A stretch of 64,000 bases of DNA from UBA7236 sp964638865 (GCA_964638865.1 CAZXBG010000001.1:1-64000); one strand, 5' to 3'. Shown: positions 44,036-53,239, counted from the stretch's first letter. Program-made: numbers and translations. Notes: generated from the letters alone by a model not told the origin.

Positions 44036-44959
44036 CTACAAACAAGTAACCAAATCTGCATACCACTGCAAAGTCCAGTTGGTAGAAGAATAGAAATTAT
44101 CTGTTGATCCACCCGGTCCGTATACATAACCCGGTGTTATTTCGCTATATCCAAAATCGGCATAAGGTGTGCAGTCAAAATTTTCCTGAGCACCTGTCCA
44201 GGTTTCTATTGTTACGGGGCCGTCAAACATACTCGGATCCATTACAAATTTTTTGAGCTGATGTGCATCCCGCACTGTTACAAGTGGAGCAACGTGATAC
44301 CACCAATACACACAACAATCACCTGCATCAACTGCAAGATAACCTGTAGCACCTTCATAACTAAATACCTTTTCGCAGGAATATCCAAATTCATTTTCCA
44401 TAATCTGACGCATTTTATGGGCGCGGGCATAACAACCATCCACTACATATTGAAAGGTTATGCAATAATCTATTGTAGCGGTTCCGGTAGCACAACCCTG
44501 CTGTTTAAAGTATTCGAACATTTCATTCAGGGTCTCCATATCAGGAACTATTTTTTTGATAGTTGCAGGAGGTGGAACTATAACTTTGGCATTATTGAAA
44601 TTTTGTATGTCTTCAGCCGATGCCTTTTGCGCTGCAGTAATGGTTACAACCGGCAACTGTTCGTTTTCCGTAAAGACTCTTAAAGGCGATTTAGCTAGTT
44701 GATTATCGTCTAACATACTTTTTATGGTTTCAAAGTCGGGGTTGTTTTTTGGCAGGTCGAATATGCGTGGAGATTCGTAAAAACGCACCTGAATGGAAGC
44801 CCCGTCTGGTGATTCGCGGTAATAGGCCGGCGTAAAAAGTTTATAATCTGCAACGGCAATAGTTTGAGGCGGATCTGTGTTAAAGTCCGAAGAACGTTGA
44901 CATCCGTAAAATAAAAAAGATGTCAAAAGGAGCAATGTGGAAAGGCGTAAAAGTTTCAT
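44036..44959 (-). CDS. Protein-glutaminase family lipoprotein
   Basis: A 307-residue secreted enzyme of the protein-glutaminase (protein glutamine deamidase) family known from Chryseobacterium proteolyticum. That family hydrolyses side-chain amides of protein-bound glutamine. The catalytic triad is intact and in family order: C176 in VDGCYARAHKMRQI, H222 in YWWYHVAPLV, and D241 in VMDPSMFDGPV. Residues 21 to about 140 are a pro-region, expected to be cleaved. The signal peptide ends in a lipobox-like LFYGC (C20), so the protein is probably membrane-anchored, unlike the freely secreted enzyme. It stands alone on the minus strand. Confidence 0.85.
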   Translation of the reverse strand: MKLLRLSTLLLLTSFLFYGCQRSSDFNTDPPQTIAVADYKLFTPAYYRESPDGASIQVRFYESPRIFDLPKNNPDFETIKSMLDDNQLAKSPLRVFTENEQLPVVTITAAQKASAEDIQNFNNAKVIVPPPATIKKIVPDMETLNEMFEYFKQQGCATGTATIDYCITFQYVVDGCYARAHKMRQIMENEFGYSCEKVFSYEGATGYLAVDAGDCCVYWWYHVAPLVTVRDAHQLKKFVMDPSMFDGPVTIETWTGAQENFDCTPYADFGYSEITPGYVYGPGGSTDNFYSSTNWTLQWYADLVTCL

Positions 44960-45130
44960 TGGTTAGTATTTATGAAGTAAATATAAACTGATAATTCGAG
45001 TTTTAAAATGATATTAACAAAATAAGTCTGTTTGATCCCGGTAAGATTGCACCGTTTTTCATTAGATTCTGCATTTCCCTGCAATCATACTCCCCTAATT
45101 TTAACAAGTTTTAATTTCTAATTTTACATC

Positions 45131-45964
45131 ATGTCTGTTTTTATTGCATCGCTCAACAGTGGAAGTAATGGTAATTGTTATTATATCGGCAACAGTGATG
45201 AAGCTGTGCTGATAGATGCAGGATTAAGTGCCCGGGAAACCTTGTTTCGCATGCAACAACTCGGACTGGATGCAGGCAAACTAAAAGCGATATTTATTTC
45301 CCACGAACACACTGATCATATTAGCGGTCTGGAGCAACTGCATAAAAAATTAAATATTCCCGTTTTTATCACCCCCAAAACAAGAAGAAACAGCCGGCTG
45401 AAATTGAACCCTGAACTGGTAAATACATTTACCAAAAATGACCCTGTTTGCATTGGAGAACTGCGTATTATTCCCTTCAGCAAAAGTCATGATGCAAATG
45501 ATCCGCATAGCTTTTTGGTTACTTGTGACAATATTCAGGTGGGTGTTTTCACCGATATCGGGTACCCATGCGAAGAGGTAATTCATTATTTCAGACAATG
45601 TGATGCTGTTTTTTTAGAAAGTAATTATTGCGAAAAAATGCTGGAGGAAGGAAATTATCCTCGTTTTTTAAAAAACCGCATAAGTGGCAAAAAAGGCCAT
45701 TTAAGTAATACGCAGGCACTGGAATTATTCCTACAACACCGGAACCGGAATGCAAAACTCCTCTTGTTATCTCATCTTTCAAAAAATAATAATGCGCCCG
45801 AAACCGCACTTGCACTTTTTAAACCGCATCTTGGTAAAGTAAAAATAGTTGTTGCCGGACGCGAAGCAGCTACGGAACTATTTACTCTGCCTGGTCAAAA
45901 ATCGAAAGATGCTATTCCCTTGCAGCTATTCAGCAAACCTGCAGAACAGTTATTCTTGTTTTAG
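45131..45964 (+). CDS. MBL-fold metallo-hydrolase (YycJ/WalJ-like)
   Basis: A 277-residue metallo-beta-lactamase-fold enzyme. It begins SVFIASLNSGSNGNCYYIG and has the dinuclear metal motif HEHTDH at 58-63, plus later histidine and aspartate motifs FSKSHDANDPHSF, GVFTDIGY and LLSHLSKNNN. These match the YycJ/WalJ subgroup, which has been linked to 5'-3' nuclease activity and cell-wall regulation in Firmicutes; the role here is unknown. No partner kinase is nearby. Confidence 0.88.
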   Translation: MSVFIASLNSGSNGNCYYIGNSDEAVLIDAGLSARETLFRMQQLGLDAGKLKAIFISHEHTDHISGLEQLHKKLNIPVFITPKTRRNSRLKLNPELVNTFTKNDPVCIGELRIIPFSKSHDANDPHSFLVTCDNIQVGVFTDIGYPCEEVIHYFRQCDAVFLESNYCEKMLEEGNYPRFLKNRISGKKGHLSNTQALELFLQHRNRNAKLLLLSHLSKNNNAPETALALFKPHLGKVKIVVAGREAATELFTLPGQKSKDAIPLQLFSKPAEQLFLF

Positions 45965-46088
45965 GGTGCCTTTTTGCTCAGTGTGGGATTTCGAACTTAA
46001 CTAAGTTAACACATTAGTTATTAGCTACTGCTCGGTAATATTTTTGTCCCTCCCATTTGTATCTTTGAGCGGTACAAAACGTTAACTG

Positions 46089-47405
46089 ATGAAATACCTA
46101 CCAATAGACGCTCAGCTATTCATATCGAACAGGACAAAATTTACTGCAGCATTAAAACCCAACAGCATTGCCATTTTTCACAGCAACGACGAAATGCCCA
46201 CCAATGCAGACCAGTTTCACCCATTCAAACAAAACAGCGATATATTTTATTTAAGTGGAATTGATCAGGAGGATACCATTCTGTTTTTATACCCTGATTG
46301 TCCCATCCCAAAGTACCGTGAGGCTATTTTTCTTAAAAAAACCAATGCGCATATAGCAGTTTGGGAAGGACATAAATATACCGAACAGGAAGCAACAGCT
46401 GCAAGTGGAATTACTACTATTCAATGGAGGGAAGAATTTTCTGCTATGTTTAATATGTTGATGAATCATGCGGAAAATATTTATCTCAATTCTAATGAAA
46501 ATGACCGAGCATCAATTTTAGTGCCTTCACGAGATGCAAGATTTACGCAGGAAACGAAAATTCGATTCCCATTACACAATTTTTATCGCAGTGCACCAAT
46601 CATGGCAACATTGCGAAGCAGTAAAAATGAATTCGAAAAAGAATTAGTTCAAATAGCTTGCGACATTACTACAGGTGCATTTAAAAGAGTAATGAAATTT
46701 GTGAAGCCGGGAGTAATGGAATTTGAAGTAGAGGCAGAAATATTACATGAATTTATTCGCAACCGCGCATCGCGTCTTGCTTATGGGAGTATAATTGCCA
46801 GTGGTGCAAATGCCTGCGTATTGCACTATGTAGATAACAATCTGGAATGTAAGGACGGTGATCTTATATTAATGGATTTTGGTGCGGAATATGCAAATTA
46901 TTGTGCTGATCTTACAAGAACAATTCCTGTTAACGGACGATTTACGCCGCGCCAAAAAGACGTGTATAATGCAGTATTACGCGTGCAAAAAGAAGCAATT
47001 AAAATGATGCATGTAGGAATGATATTAAAAGAATTTAACAGTGAAGTTGGAAAAGTAATGGAGAGTGAATTATTGGGGCTAGGATTAATAAGCACAGTGG
47101 ATATTAAAAATCAAGATCCTGAAAATCCGGCATACAAAAAATATTTTATGCATGGAACAGGTCATCATTTGGGATTGGATGTGCATGATATTGGAGATCA
47201 TTACGCACCACTTCCCTCCGGCGCAATTTTAACCTGCGAACCCGGTATTTATATTCCGGAAGAAAATATTGGCGTGCGTATCGAAAATGATATTATGATA
47301 ACCGACTCAGGAAAATATGATTTTATGAAAGATTGTCCTGCTGAGGTGGAGGAAATTGAAGAATATATGAACCATTTTCAGAATGCAGATTTTGTTTCAA
47401 TATAA
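46089..47405 (+). CDS. Xaa-Pro aminopeptidase (M24B family)
   Basis: A 438-residue cytosolic metallopeptidase that removes residues N-terminal to proline. It has the AMP N-terminal domain (residues 1 to about 150: DIFYLSGIDQEDTIL) and the pita-bread catalytic domain. Metal ligands sit in LILMDFGAEYANYCADLTRT (two Asp), HGTGHHLGLDVHD (His), LTCEPGIYIPEENIGVRIEN (Glu and Glu). Length agrees with PepP. A TATCTTTG box at 46060-46067 is a plausible -7 element, but no -33 partner at the right distance was found. Confidence 0.95.
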   Translation: MKYLPIDAQLFISNRTKFTAALKPNSIAIFHSNDEMPTNADQFHPFKQNSDIFYLSGIDQEDTILFLYPDCPIPKYREAIFLKKTNAHIAVWEGHKYTEQEATAASGITTIQWREEFSAMFNMLMNHAENIYLNSNENDRASILVPSRDARFTQETKIRFPLHNFYRSAPIMATLRSSKNEFEKELVQIACDITTGAFKRVMKFVKPGVMEFEVEAEILHEFIRNRASRLAYGSIIASGANACVLHYVDNNLECKDGDLILMDFGAEYANYCADLTRTIPVNGRFTPRQKDVYNAVLRVQKEAIKMMHVGMILKEFNSEVGKVMESELLGLGLISTVDIKNQDPENPAYKKYFMHGTGHHLGLDVHDIGDHYAPLPSGAILTCEPGIYIPEENIGVRIENDIMITDSGKYDFMKDCPAEVEEIEEYMNHFQNADFVSI

Positions 47406-47432
47406 AAATTGTTAATTTTATTGTACAAAAAT

Positions 47433-47663
47433 ATGAAGGCTTTAAGCATAAAAATATCAGAACTAGAATACAATAAGTTCAGAATAGTAAAAGAAAGACT
47501 GACTTTTACCGAGTTTGTTGAAATTATTAGCAAAAAATTACTGCGACAATCATTAATTAAGAGCATTGAAATGTCAGAAAAATATGGATTGTCTGACATG
47601 AGTATGGATGAAATTTCGGCAGAAGTTAAAGCAGTAAGAAAAAATGCAAAAAATCGTAATTGA
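47433..47663 (+). CDS. Putative antitoxin of a PIN-type toxin-antitoxin pair
   Basis: A 76-residue helical, charged protein (MKALSIKISELEYNKFRIVK start, SMDEISAEVKAVRKNAKNRN end). I could not assign a DNA-binding fold with certainty. The first strand-like MKALSIKIS resembles ribbon-helix-helix antitoxins. It overlaps the toxin gene by 20 bases, the usual arrangement for a coupled TA pair. The upstream TTG at 47409 is a possible but less likely start. Its toxin is broken by a stop codon. Confidence 0.65.
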   Translation: MKALSIKISELEYNKFRIVKERLTFTEFVEIISKKLLRQSLIKSIEMSEKYGLSDMSMDEISAEVKAVRKNAKNRN

Positions 47664-48063
47664 TACAAATGTGATGGTTTCGGCACTTATTCAAAAGAAT
47701 TATCCATTTCTTATAATAAATGATCTTTTTATTGAAAATAAGTTTCAGCTTTGTGTTTCTGAAGCATTGTTACAAGAATATTATTCTGTTTATAATCGTC
47801 CAAAATTTAATAAATATAAAGATTTTAATAATAATGCAAAAAATTTAATCTCTGATATTGAAATAAAATCTGTTTATTATACAGTCACAATTAGATTATC
47901 AATTATCGATGACGATGCCGACAATAGGCTTCTGGAATTAGCTGAAATATCGAATGCTGATTACTTAATCACTTGAAATACGAATGAATTTTTATTTAGT
48001 AATTACAAAAAAACAAAAATTGTTACCCCCAAAGATTACTGGGAAAATTACAAACCAGAATAA
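47644..48063 (+). pseudogene. PIN-domain toxin with an in-frame TGA
   Basis: The frame reads MQKIVIDTNVMVSALIQKNY ... DDDADNRLLELAEISNADYL IT and then TGA at 47974-47976 (codon 111). It continues in the same frame as NTNEFLFSNYKKTKIVTPKD and YWENYKPE to TAA at 48061. In PIN toxins (TIGR00305-like) a glycine follows the ADYLIT segment, so the TGA probably replaces GGA by one base change. The stop removes the last ~28 residues, which carry the final strand and conserved loop. The metal-binding acidic residues (D7, the DADN region) remain. Truncated activity is possible but doubtful. Confidence 0.75.
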
Positions 48064-48109
48064 ATTTAAAAAACTAATTACCTGCTACACAACAATTAAT
48101 GAGTAACTA

Positions 48110-49195
48110 ATGGAATCGATAGATTATTATAAAGTTCTGGGTCTTGAAAGAGGAGTTAATGATAGCGACATTAAAAAGGCGTTTACAGAGCTTTCGAAAA
48201 AATATCACCCCGACTTTAATCCAAATGACATTTCAGCAAAAATTAAATTTCAACAAATCAATGAAGCAAACGAAGTGTTATCTGACTCTGAGAAAAGAAA
48301 AAAATATGATGAATTCGGGAAGGATTGGCAACAGGCTGTAGATTTTGAAAAATCGAATGATCAAAGTCATCAATATTACCAACAAACCGAAAGTTTTGAA
48401 GGTCAAAATTATTTCATTAAAAATTTACCCAACATACTTACTTTATTTAATTTATTTCTTGGCTGCATGGCTATCGTGTATCTGTTTAACGATCACATGG
48501 TAATTATGAGTGGTGAAAGAGAAATGTTTATAGATATGGGCCAAATTGCCTTGGCTAGTTATTGTGTTTTCACAGCTGCAATCATCGATTTTTTTGATGG
48601 ATTTGTTGCGCGTCTTTTAAAAGCACAAAGTGAATTTGGAAAGCAGTTAGATTCACTTGCCGATATGGTTACCTTTGGATTAGTTCCCGGTTTAATTATG
48701 TATGAATTAATTGCCCGCTCTTATTATGCAAATTACAGTGCTTTTGATTATCCGGTATTATTTTATGCTGCTGGTTTTGCAGTTACCATTTTTGCAGCAG
48801 TGCGGCTTGCAAAATTTAATTTGGACAAAAGACAAACTTCAGAATTCAGGGGATTACCTAGCCCATCAATGGCTATGATCGTGATGTCGTTACCACTCAT
48901 TATTTTGCGTGATGAAATGCAATTAACGGAACTGCTTTCCAATAGCTGGTTTCTTTATGGCATTGTTGCCTTGTTAAGTTATTTGATGGTGAGTGATATA
49001 CCTATGTTAAGTCTGAAGATTAAATCTTTCAAATTTGAAGAAAATCAATGGTTATTCGCACTTATTCTAATATCCATAGCAATTATTTTTATGGGTATAT
49101 TTATTTTCCATATTATGTTTTCAATTATTCCAATTGTATTAATTTTATATATTTTAATTTCACTAACAAAAAATATCAACGAAAATGGCATATAA
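48110..49195 (+). CDS. J-domain / CDP-diacylglycerol-serine O-phosphatidyltransferase fusion
   Basis: A 361-residue protein in one open frame joining two families. Residues 1-70 are a DnaJ domain (MESIDYYKVLGLERGVNDSD, HPD at 33-35, FQQINEANEVLSDSEKRKKY). Residues 71-103 are a polar Gln/Ser-rich linker. Residues ~104-361 are a polytopic phosphatidylserine synthase, beginning KNLPNILTLFNLFLGCMAIV. It has the CDP-alcohol motif D160-x2-D163-G-x2-A-R-x8-G177-x3-D181-x3-D185. The enzyme half makes phosphatidylserine, precursor of phosphatidylethanolamine. The J-domain would recruit DnaK to the membrane, but that is inference. purS overlaps its end by 11 bases. Confidence 0.88.
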   Translation: MESIDYYKVLGLERGVNDSDIKKAFTELSKKYHPDFNPNDISAKIKFQQINEANEVLSDSEKRKKYDEFGKDWQQAVDFEKSNDQSHQYYQQTESFEGQNYFIKNLPNILTLFNLFLGCMAIVYLFNDHMVIMSGEREMFIDMGQIALASYCVFTAAIIDFFDGFVARLLKAQSEFGKQLDSLADMVTFGLVPGLIMYELIARSYYANYSAFDYPVLFYAAGFAVTIFAAVRLAKFNLDKRQTSEFRGLPSPSMAMIVMSLPLIILRDEMQLTELLSNSWFLYGIVALLSYLMVSDIPMLSLKIKSFKFEENQWLFALILISIAIIFMGIFIFHIMFSIIPIVLILYILISLTKNINENGI

Positions 49196-49436
49196 GGCGG
49201 AAATTGATGTAATGCCCTTAAAAGAATTGCTTGACCCAAAAGGGAAAGCAGTGGCAGGTAATATGAAAAATATTAACCTGAACTCTATACAGGATGTGCG
49301 CATCGGCAAACATATACAATTGCATATCGAAGCGGAATCTGATGCGCAAGCAAAACAAATTGCGGAAGAGGCTTGTAAAAAATTACTTGCCAATCCTATT
49401 ATGGAGAGTTATACTTTTACTATCCATAAAGTGTAA
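49185..49436 (+). CDS. purS: Phosphoribosylformylglycinamidine synthase subunit PurS
   Basis: An 83-residue small subunit of the PurSQL complex, which makes FGAM in purine synthesis. Motifs: MAYKAEIDVMPLKELLDPKG, VRIGKHIQLHIEAESDAQA and CKKLLANPIMESYTFTIHKV. Its ATG lies inside the last codons of the phosphatidylserine synthase gene. PurQ and PurL are not in the window. Confidence 0.9.
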   Translation: MAYKAEIDVMPLKELLDPKGKAVAGNMKNINLNSIQDVRIGKHIQLHIEAESDAQAKQIAEEACKKLLANPIMESYTFTIHKV

Positions 49437-49482
49437 TATTGTTTAAAGGATGAAATCACATCCTTACTAATTTGTTTTTATC

Positions 49483-51135
49483 ATGCTGTACAACAAAGTG
49501 AGTGGCATAACTGAAAAAAAGAACTTCACTGTTGTATTGTTTTTTGTTTATCTGTTTCTCGCGCTTGTTTTATACCGAAACACCATCGGTTGCAGACTTG
49601 TTACTGATGCTCAAAATTGGCTTTTGTTGTATGACTCAACAGGCTGGCCAGGAATTCTGCATTCTTTCGGAGAAAATGCGCTGCATCCCGGTTACCATTT
49701 TTTTTTCTTTCTGAGTTATAAAATATTCGGAACAAATGAGATGGGATGGTATCTGTTATTTACAACACTGCATGCACTAAATGCTTTTTTGATATTTTAT
49801 GTTTTTAGAAATTACTTATCATTTCTTAAAATACCAAATAATAATTTAATAGCCCTCTCCGCCTCCTTTTTGTTTCTGGCATCTCCTTATCAAACTGAAG
49901 CTGTGGTTTGGGGTGCAACAATACATTATCTGATCGTTACCCTTATTACCTTATTGATTATAAACAGTGTTATTATATATATTCAAAACAAAAAAATATT
50001 ATATCTTATTTTGATACCACTTTTGTTTTGTTTTGCACTTTTGAGTTCAGAACTTGCGTTGTGTATCCCGATTATAATTGCTGTTTTATTTCTGTTTAAA
50101 ATAGGCGATTCAGACGAGGCTTCAAAAAGGTCAATTTCACTACAGATATTGATGCCTATGATCTCCTTCATTATATTATATTTTTGTGCAAATAAACTGC
50201 TCCTGGGTAGCTGGGTAGGGCATTACGGAGCTTCTACACACCTTAAATTTTCACTGAATGAATTAGTATCCAATTTTAATAAATATATATTCAAATTTTT
50301 GTTTTTTGGAAATTTTTTGGTGGGATTTTTAAAGGAGAATACCATTGGCGGATTGGACACAAGATCAACCATTTATTATTCCATAGTGTTATACTTTTTC
50401 CTAATTGTTTTTTATGGTCTAAATAATACATTCCGAACTGCAATTAATAAAAGTTTATTGTTATTCTTATGTTTCGGAGCTGCATTGATACCCGTTTTGA
50501 ATTTATTTTTTAACACCTTGCCAATTGAAGGTGATCGGCTTGGTTATCTCGCCAGTGCATTTTTTTTCCTCAGTTTGTCAGTTTTTATGTATACGCTAAA
50601 TAAAAATGTTGCGTTGATATTATTTCTGATGATCTCTGTAATTTCCGTTTTTTTATTAAACAAGAATTTGGATGGATGGAAGAATGCAGCTGCAGTTCAA
50701 ACCTCCTTAGAAACTAATTTTCAATGGGAAGAAGCAGATCGAATTTTCGTACTTAATATTCCGGATAATTTCAACGGTGCATATTTATATCGCGACAATG
50801 GGACAAGCAGTAAATTCAAAACAGCTTTAAATTTCAAACACGATCAAAACATTAAAGGCGATTTTTATGAAATATTGCAATTCAATATGACAAAATTGGA
50901 TAATAGTGTTTCCCTGGAAATAATAGACTCAGTAACTTTAAAAGTGACCTTTGATCAATGGGGAAACTGGTGGTGGAGAGGAGGTATTGGTGGAAGCGAT
51001 TATGAAAATGAATTGTATAAAGTGGATATTGATGAATGGAGTCATGCTTATATGATTACCTTTAAACAAAAAAGACCGGGTGATGTATTTATTTATCAAA
51101 AAGGTATTTCCTGGCAACAAGTAAAAGGATTTTAA
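49483..51135 (+). CDS. Polytopic membrane protein, glycosyltransferase-like
   Basis: A 550-residue protein with about ten membrane segments followed by a C-terminal extracytoplasmic domain of roughly 130 residues. The first loop has an acidic residue soon after helix 1 (TDAQNWLLLYDSTGW) and HPGYHFFFFLSYKIFG, reminiscent of GT-C fold glycosyltransferases that use polyprenyl-phosphate sugars. No family can be named from sequence alone. A long C-terminal region (EEADRIFVLNIPDNFNGAYL) is soluble. Confidence 0.65.
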   Translation: MLYNKVSGITEKKNFTVVLFFVYLFLALVLYRNTIGCRLVTDAQNWLLLYDSTGWPGILHSFGENALHPGYHFFFFLSYKIFGTNEMGWYLLFTTLHALNAFLIFYVFRNYLSFLKIPNNNLIALSASFLFLASPYQTEAVVWGATIHYLIVTLITLLIINSVIIYIQNKKILYLILIPLLFCFALLSSELALCIPIIIAVLFLFKIGDSDEASKRSISLQILMPMISFIILYFCANKLLLGSWVGHYGASTHLKFSLNELVSNFNKYIFKFLFFGNFLVGFLKENTIGGLDTRSTIYYSIVLYFFLIVFYGLNNTFRTAINKSLLLFLCFGAALIPVLNLFFNTLPIEGDRLGYLASAFFFLSLSVFMYTLNKNVALILFLMISVISVFLLNKNLDGWKNAAAVQTSLETNFQWEEADRIFVLNIPDNFNGAYLYRDNGTSSKFKTALNFKHDQNIKGDFYEILQFNMTKLDNSVSLEIIDSVTLKVTFDQWGNWWWRGGIGGSDYENELYKVDIDEWSHAYMITFKQKRPGDVFIYQKGISWQQVKGF

Positions 51136-51142
51136 TAACATA

Positions 51143-51847
51143 ATGAAGGGGAAATTATACATAATACCAACACCCATCGGAAACTTGGAGGATATGACAC
51201 TTCGGGCCATCAGGTTATTGAAGGAAGTGGATCTTATTCTTGCAGAAGACACCAGAACATCCTCTGTTTTATTGCGTCATTATGAAATAACCACCAAAAC
51301 AATTTCTCATCATAAATTCAATGAACACGAAGCGGTAAAAAAAATTGTGCAGGAAATATCCGAAGGTAAAAACATTGCATTGATCTCTGATGCCGGAACA
51401 CCTGGAATTTCTGATCCCGGTTATTTATTGGTTCATATTTGTGTTGAAAATAATATTGTGGTGGAAACCTTACCCGGTGCAACTGCATTTGTTCCTGCAC
51501 TGGTAAATTCGGGATTTCCTATCAATGAATTTGTATTTATTGGGTTCCTGCCGGTAAAAAAAGGTCGTGAAACAAAACTGCGAGAAATAACGGCGGAAAA
51601 ACGAACAATGATTTTATATGAATCAACCTATAGAATATTAAAAACACTGGAGCAACTCGGGAATATTTTTCCTGAAAGGAAGGTTAGCGTATCGCGGGAG
51701 ATCTCTAAGAAATTTGAAGAAACTGTGCGGGGAAGTTTCCCTGAAGTGCAGGATCATTTTAAAAATAAAATCTCCAAAGGAGAATTTGTAATTGTGATCA
51801 AAGGGGTTGAAAAAGAAGTTAAGGAAAAACCTGACTCACAATTTTAA
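51143..51847 (+). CDS. rsmI: 16S rRNA (cytidine-1402 2'-O)-methyltransferase
   Basis: A 234-residue SAM-dependent tetrapyrrole-methylase-fold enzyme that methylates the ribose of C1402 in the decoding centre. The N-terminus LYIIPTPIGNLEDMTLRAIR and the ALISDAGTPGISDPGYLLV loop are diagnostic. It ends 12 bases inside the convergent DUF5723 gene. It is 7 bases after the membrane protein gene, so likely co-transcribed. Confidence 0.97.
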   Translation: MKGKLYIIPTPIGNLEDMTLRAIRLLKEVDLILAEDTRTSSVLLRHYEITTKTISHHKFNEHEAVKKIVQEISEGKNIALISDAGTPGISDPGYLLVHICVENNIVVETLPGATAFVPALVNSGFPINEFVFIGFLPVKKGRETKLREITAEKRTMILYESTYRILKTLEQLGNIFPERKVSVSREISKKFEETVRGSFPEVQDHFKNKISKGEFVIVIKGVEKEVKEKPDSQF

Positions 51848-53239
51848 ACAATCTAAAAACTTAATTTTGTTTTCCGGCAATAACCAATATGGATTTAATT
51901 TTATTCCTACATATAAATTTACTGAAGAGTATTCCGATTGTTTTATAAAAGTCAATAAGTTATCAGATCCAACCGTAAAAAACATAAATCTAGCTGCAGC
52001 CCCTATCCTGAATTCTCTATCTTCATAAAGTTGCATTGGAATACAAAAACTTACATTTTTTGTTTCGTAACGAGGAGTCAACGCAAAAACATTAGATCGT
52101 GCAATTAGATTAGTATTAAAATGAGGAATGCGCCGCACTATTAATGCCTGCGCATATATGTTTTTATTAAATGCTTTTTCCGCACTTATAACAAAGGCTG
52201 CCGGTAAATACATGGTAAACTTGTTTCCATCCTGTGCTGCAGCACTCAGATCATAAATAATTCTTGCACCGGTTCGATTAAATTCATCAATATCATCAAT
52301 GGAATCCAATTCTGCATTGGAAACAATTAAAGATTCTTCATTTACTAAATGATAAGTACCTGAATTTTTTGTGAATTTTATCATTCCAAGATCAACTATT
52401 GATAATCCGAACTTCCAGATATATTCCTGGTTCTTGGAAAATTTAAATTTAGAACGTTTTTTAACTTCATAAATCACACCTACATCTAGCCCAACTCCCG
52501 ATCCGTTTAATCCAAAATTATTTTTGTCAAATAACGAATTTGAGCCAAGATTTTTTGTATAATCAAATTCCGTATCAAAATGTGTTGCAGTGGTATTTAT
52601 TGTATCCCGAACATAAGTAAACTCCGAATTGTTTTCAAATCCCAATGCTTCCAATCCACTGAGATATTTAATATTTCCTCCCAAATGCACTGCAAATACA
52701 GAATTTCTTTCCAGTGTAGCTTCTGCATTCAACCCGGCTTCTGCCCAAACCAATACACCTGCATTAAATGCGGGCATGTCAATATTCGTATAAAGTGGTA
52801 CATCTTTTATACCTGCAATTCCATGCACTTCATTTTCACTTAAAGCATACCCGGCAGCTCTTGCAGTAAAAAAAATACCTGCTGCAAAATCATCAAATTT
52901 TAAAAAAGCAGAAGGCAACTGCGCCAAAACACTTCCGTGTGCATATATTTTTTTCGGATTAAAATAATCAATATCGATAATACTGTCGGAGGTAGTAACA
53001 TACTTTATCATGTTTTCGGGAATGGAGATATAATTATTGTCCTCATAAACACCTAAAGCAAAAATATTTACATCCCATGGTAATTTTCCTGTAATAGGCA
53101 TGGCAGGATTTAATAACATGCCATTGGACCCTGCATAATTATCTGTGCGCAAGCCTATAAATTCCTGGGCATTTACCATTTTGCACATTGTACAAAATAG
53201 TAATAATTGAATATGGATAACTGCAGTATACTTAGGCAT
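51836..53239 (-). CDS. DUF5723-like outer-membrane beta-barrel protein
   Basis: A 467-residue exported protein that resembles the DUF5723 family. It has a signal peptide (IQLLLFCTMCKMVNAQ) and alternating hydrophobic/polar beta strands throughout (TARAAGYALSENEVHGIAGI, FALTPRYETKNVSFCIPMQL), ending FVDCLKL-like. It is probably an outer-membrane barrel. The function is unknown. Its stop region overlaps rsmI by 12 bases on the opposite strand. Confidence 0.7.
   Translation of the reverse strand: MPKYTAVIHIQLLLFCTMCKMVNAQEFIGLRTDNYAGSNGMLLNPAMPITGKLPWDVNIFALGVYEDNNYISIPENMIKYVTTSDSIIDIDYFNPKKIYAHGSVLAQLPSAFLKFDDFAAGIFFTARAAGYALSENEVHGIAGIKDVPLYTNIDMPAFNAGVLVWAEAGLNAEATLERNSVFAVHLGGNIKYLSGLEALGFENNSEFTYVRDTINTTATHFDTEFDYTKNLGSNSLFDKNNFGLNGSGVGLDVGVIYEVKKRSKFKFSKNQEYIWKFGLSIVDLGMIKFTKNSGTYHLVNEESLIVSNAELDSIDDIDEFNRTGARIIYDLSAAAQDGNKFTMYLPAAFVISAEKAFNKNIYAQALIVRRIPHFNTNLIARSNVFALTPRYETKNVSFCIPMQLYEDREFRIGAAARFMFFTVGSDNLLTFIKQSEYSSVNLYVGIKLNPYWLLPENKIKFLDCLKL

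Noticed and set aside
46041..46067. A full promoter upstream of the Xaa-Pro aminopeptidase gene
   Set aside because: TATCTTTG is a good -7 box, but the only TTTTTG lies 13 bases upstream, too close for the consensus spacing.
47974..47976. TGA in the PIN toxin read as glycine (genetic code 25)
   Set aside because: crtI, crtB and the lycopene cyclase gene end in TGA at the expected family lengths, so TGA is a normal stop in this organism.
48110..49195. The J-domain/PssA fusion as two genes joined by a frameshift artefact
   Set aside because: The join is one continuous frame with a natural polar linker and no homopolymer run long enough to make a frameshift likely; base-level coverage should still be checked.
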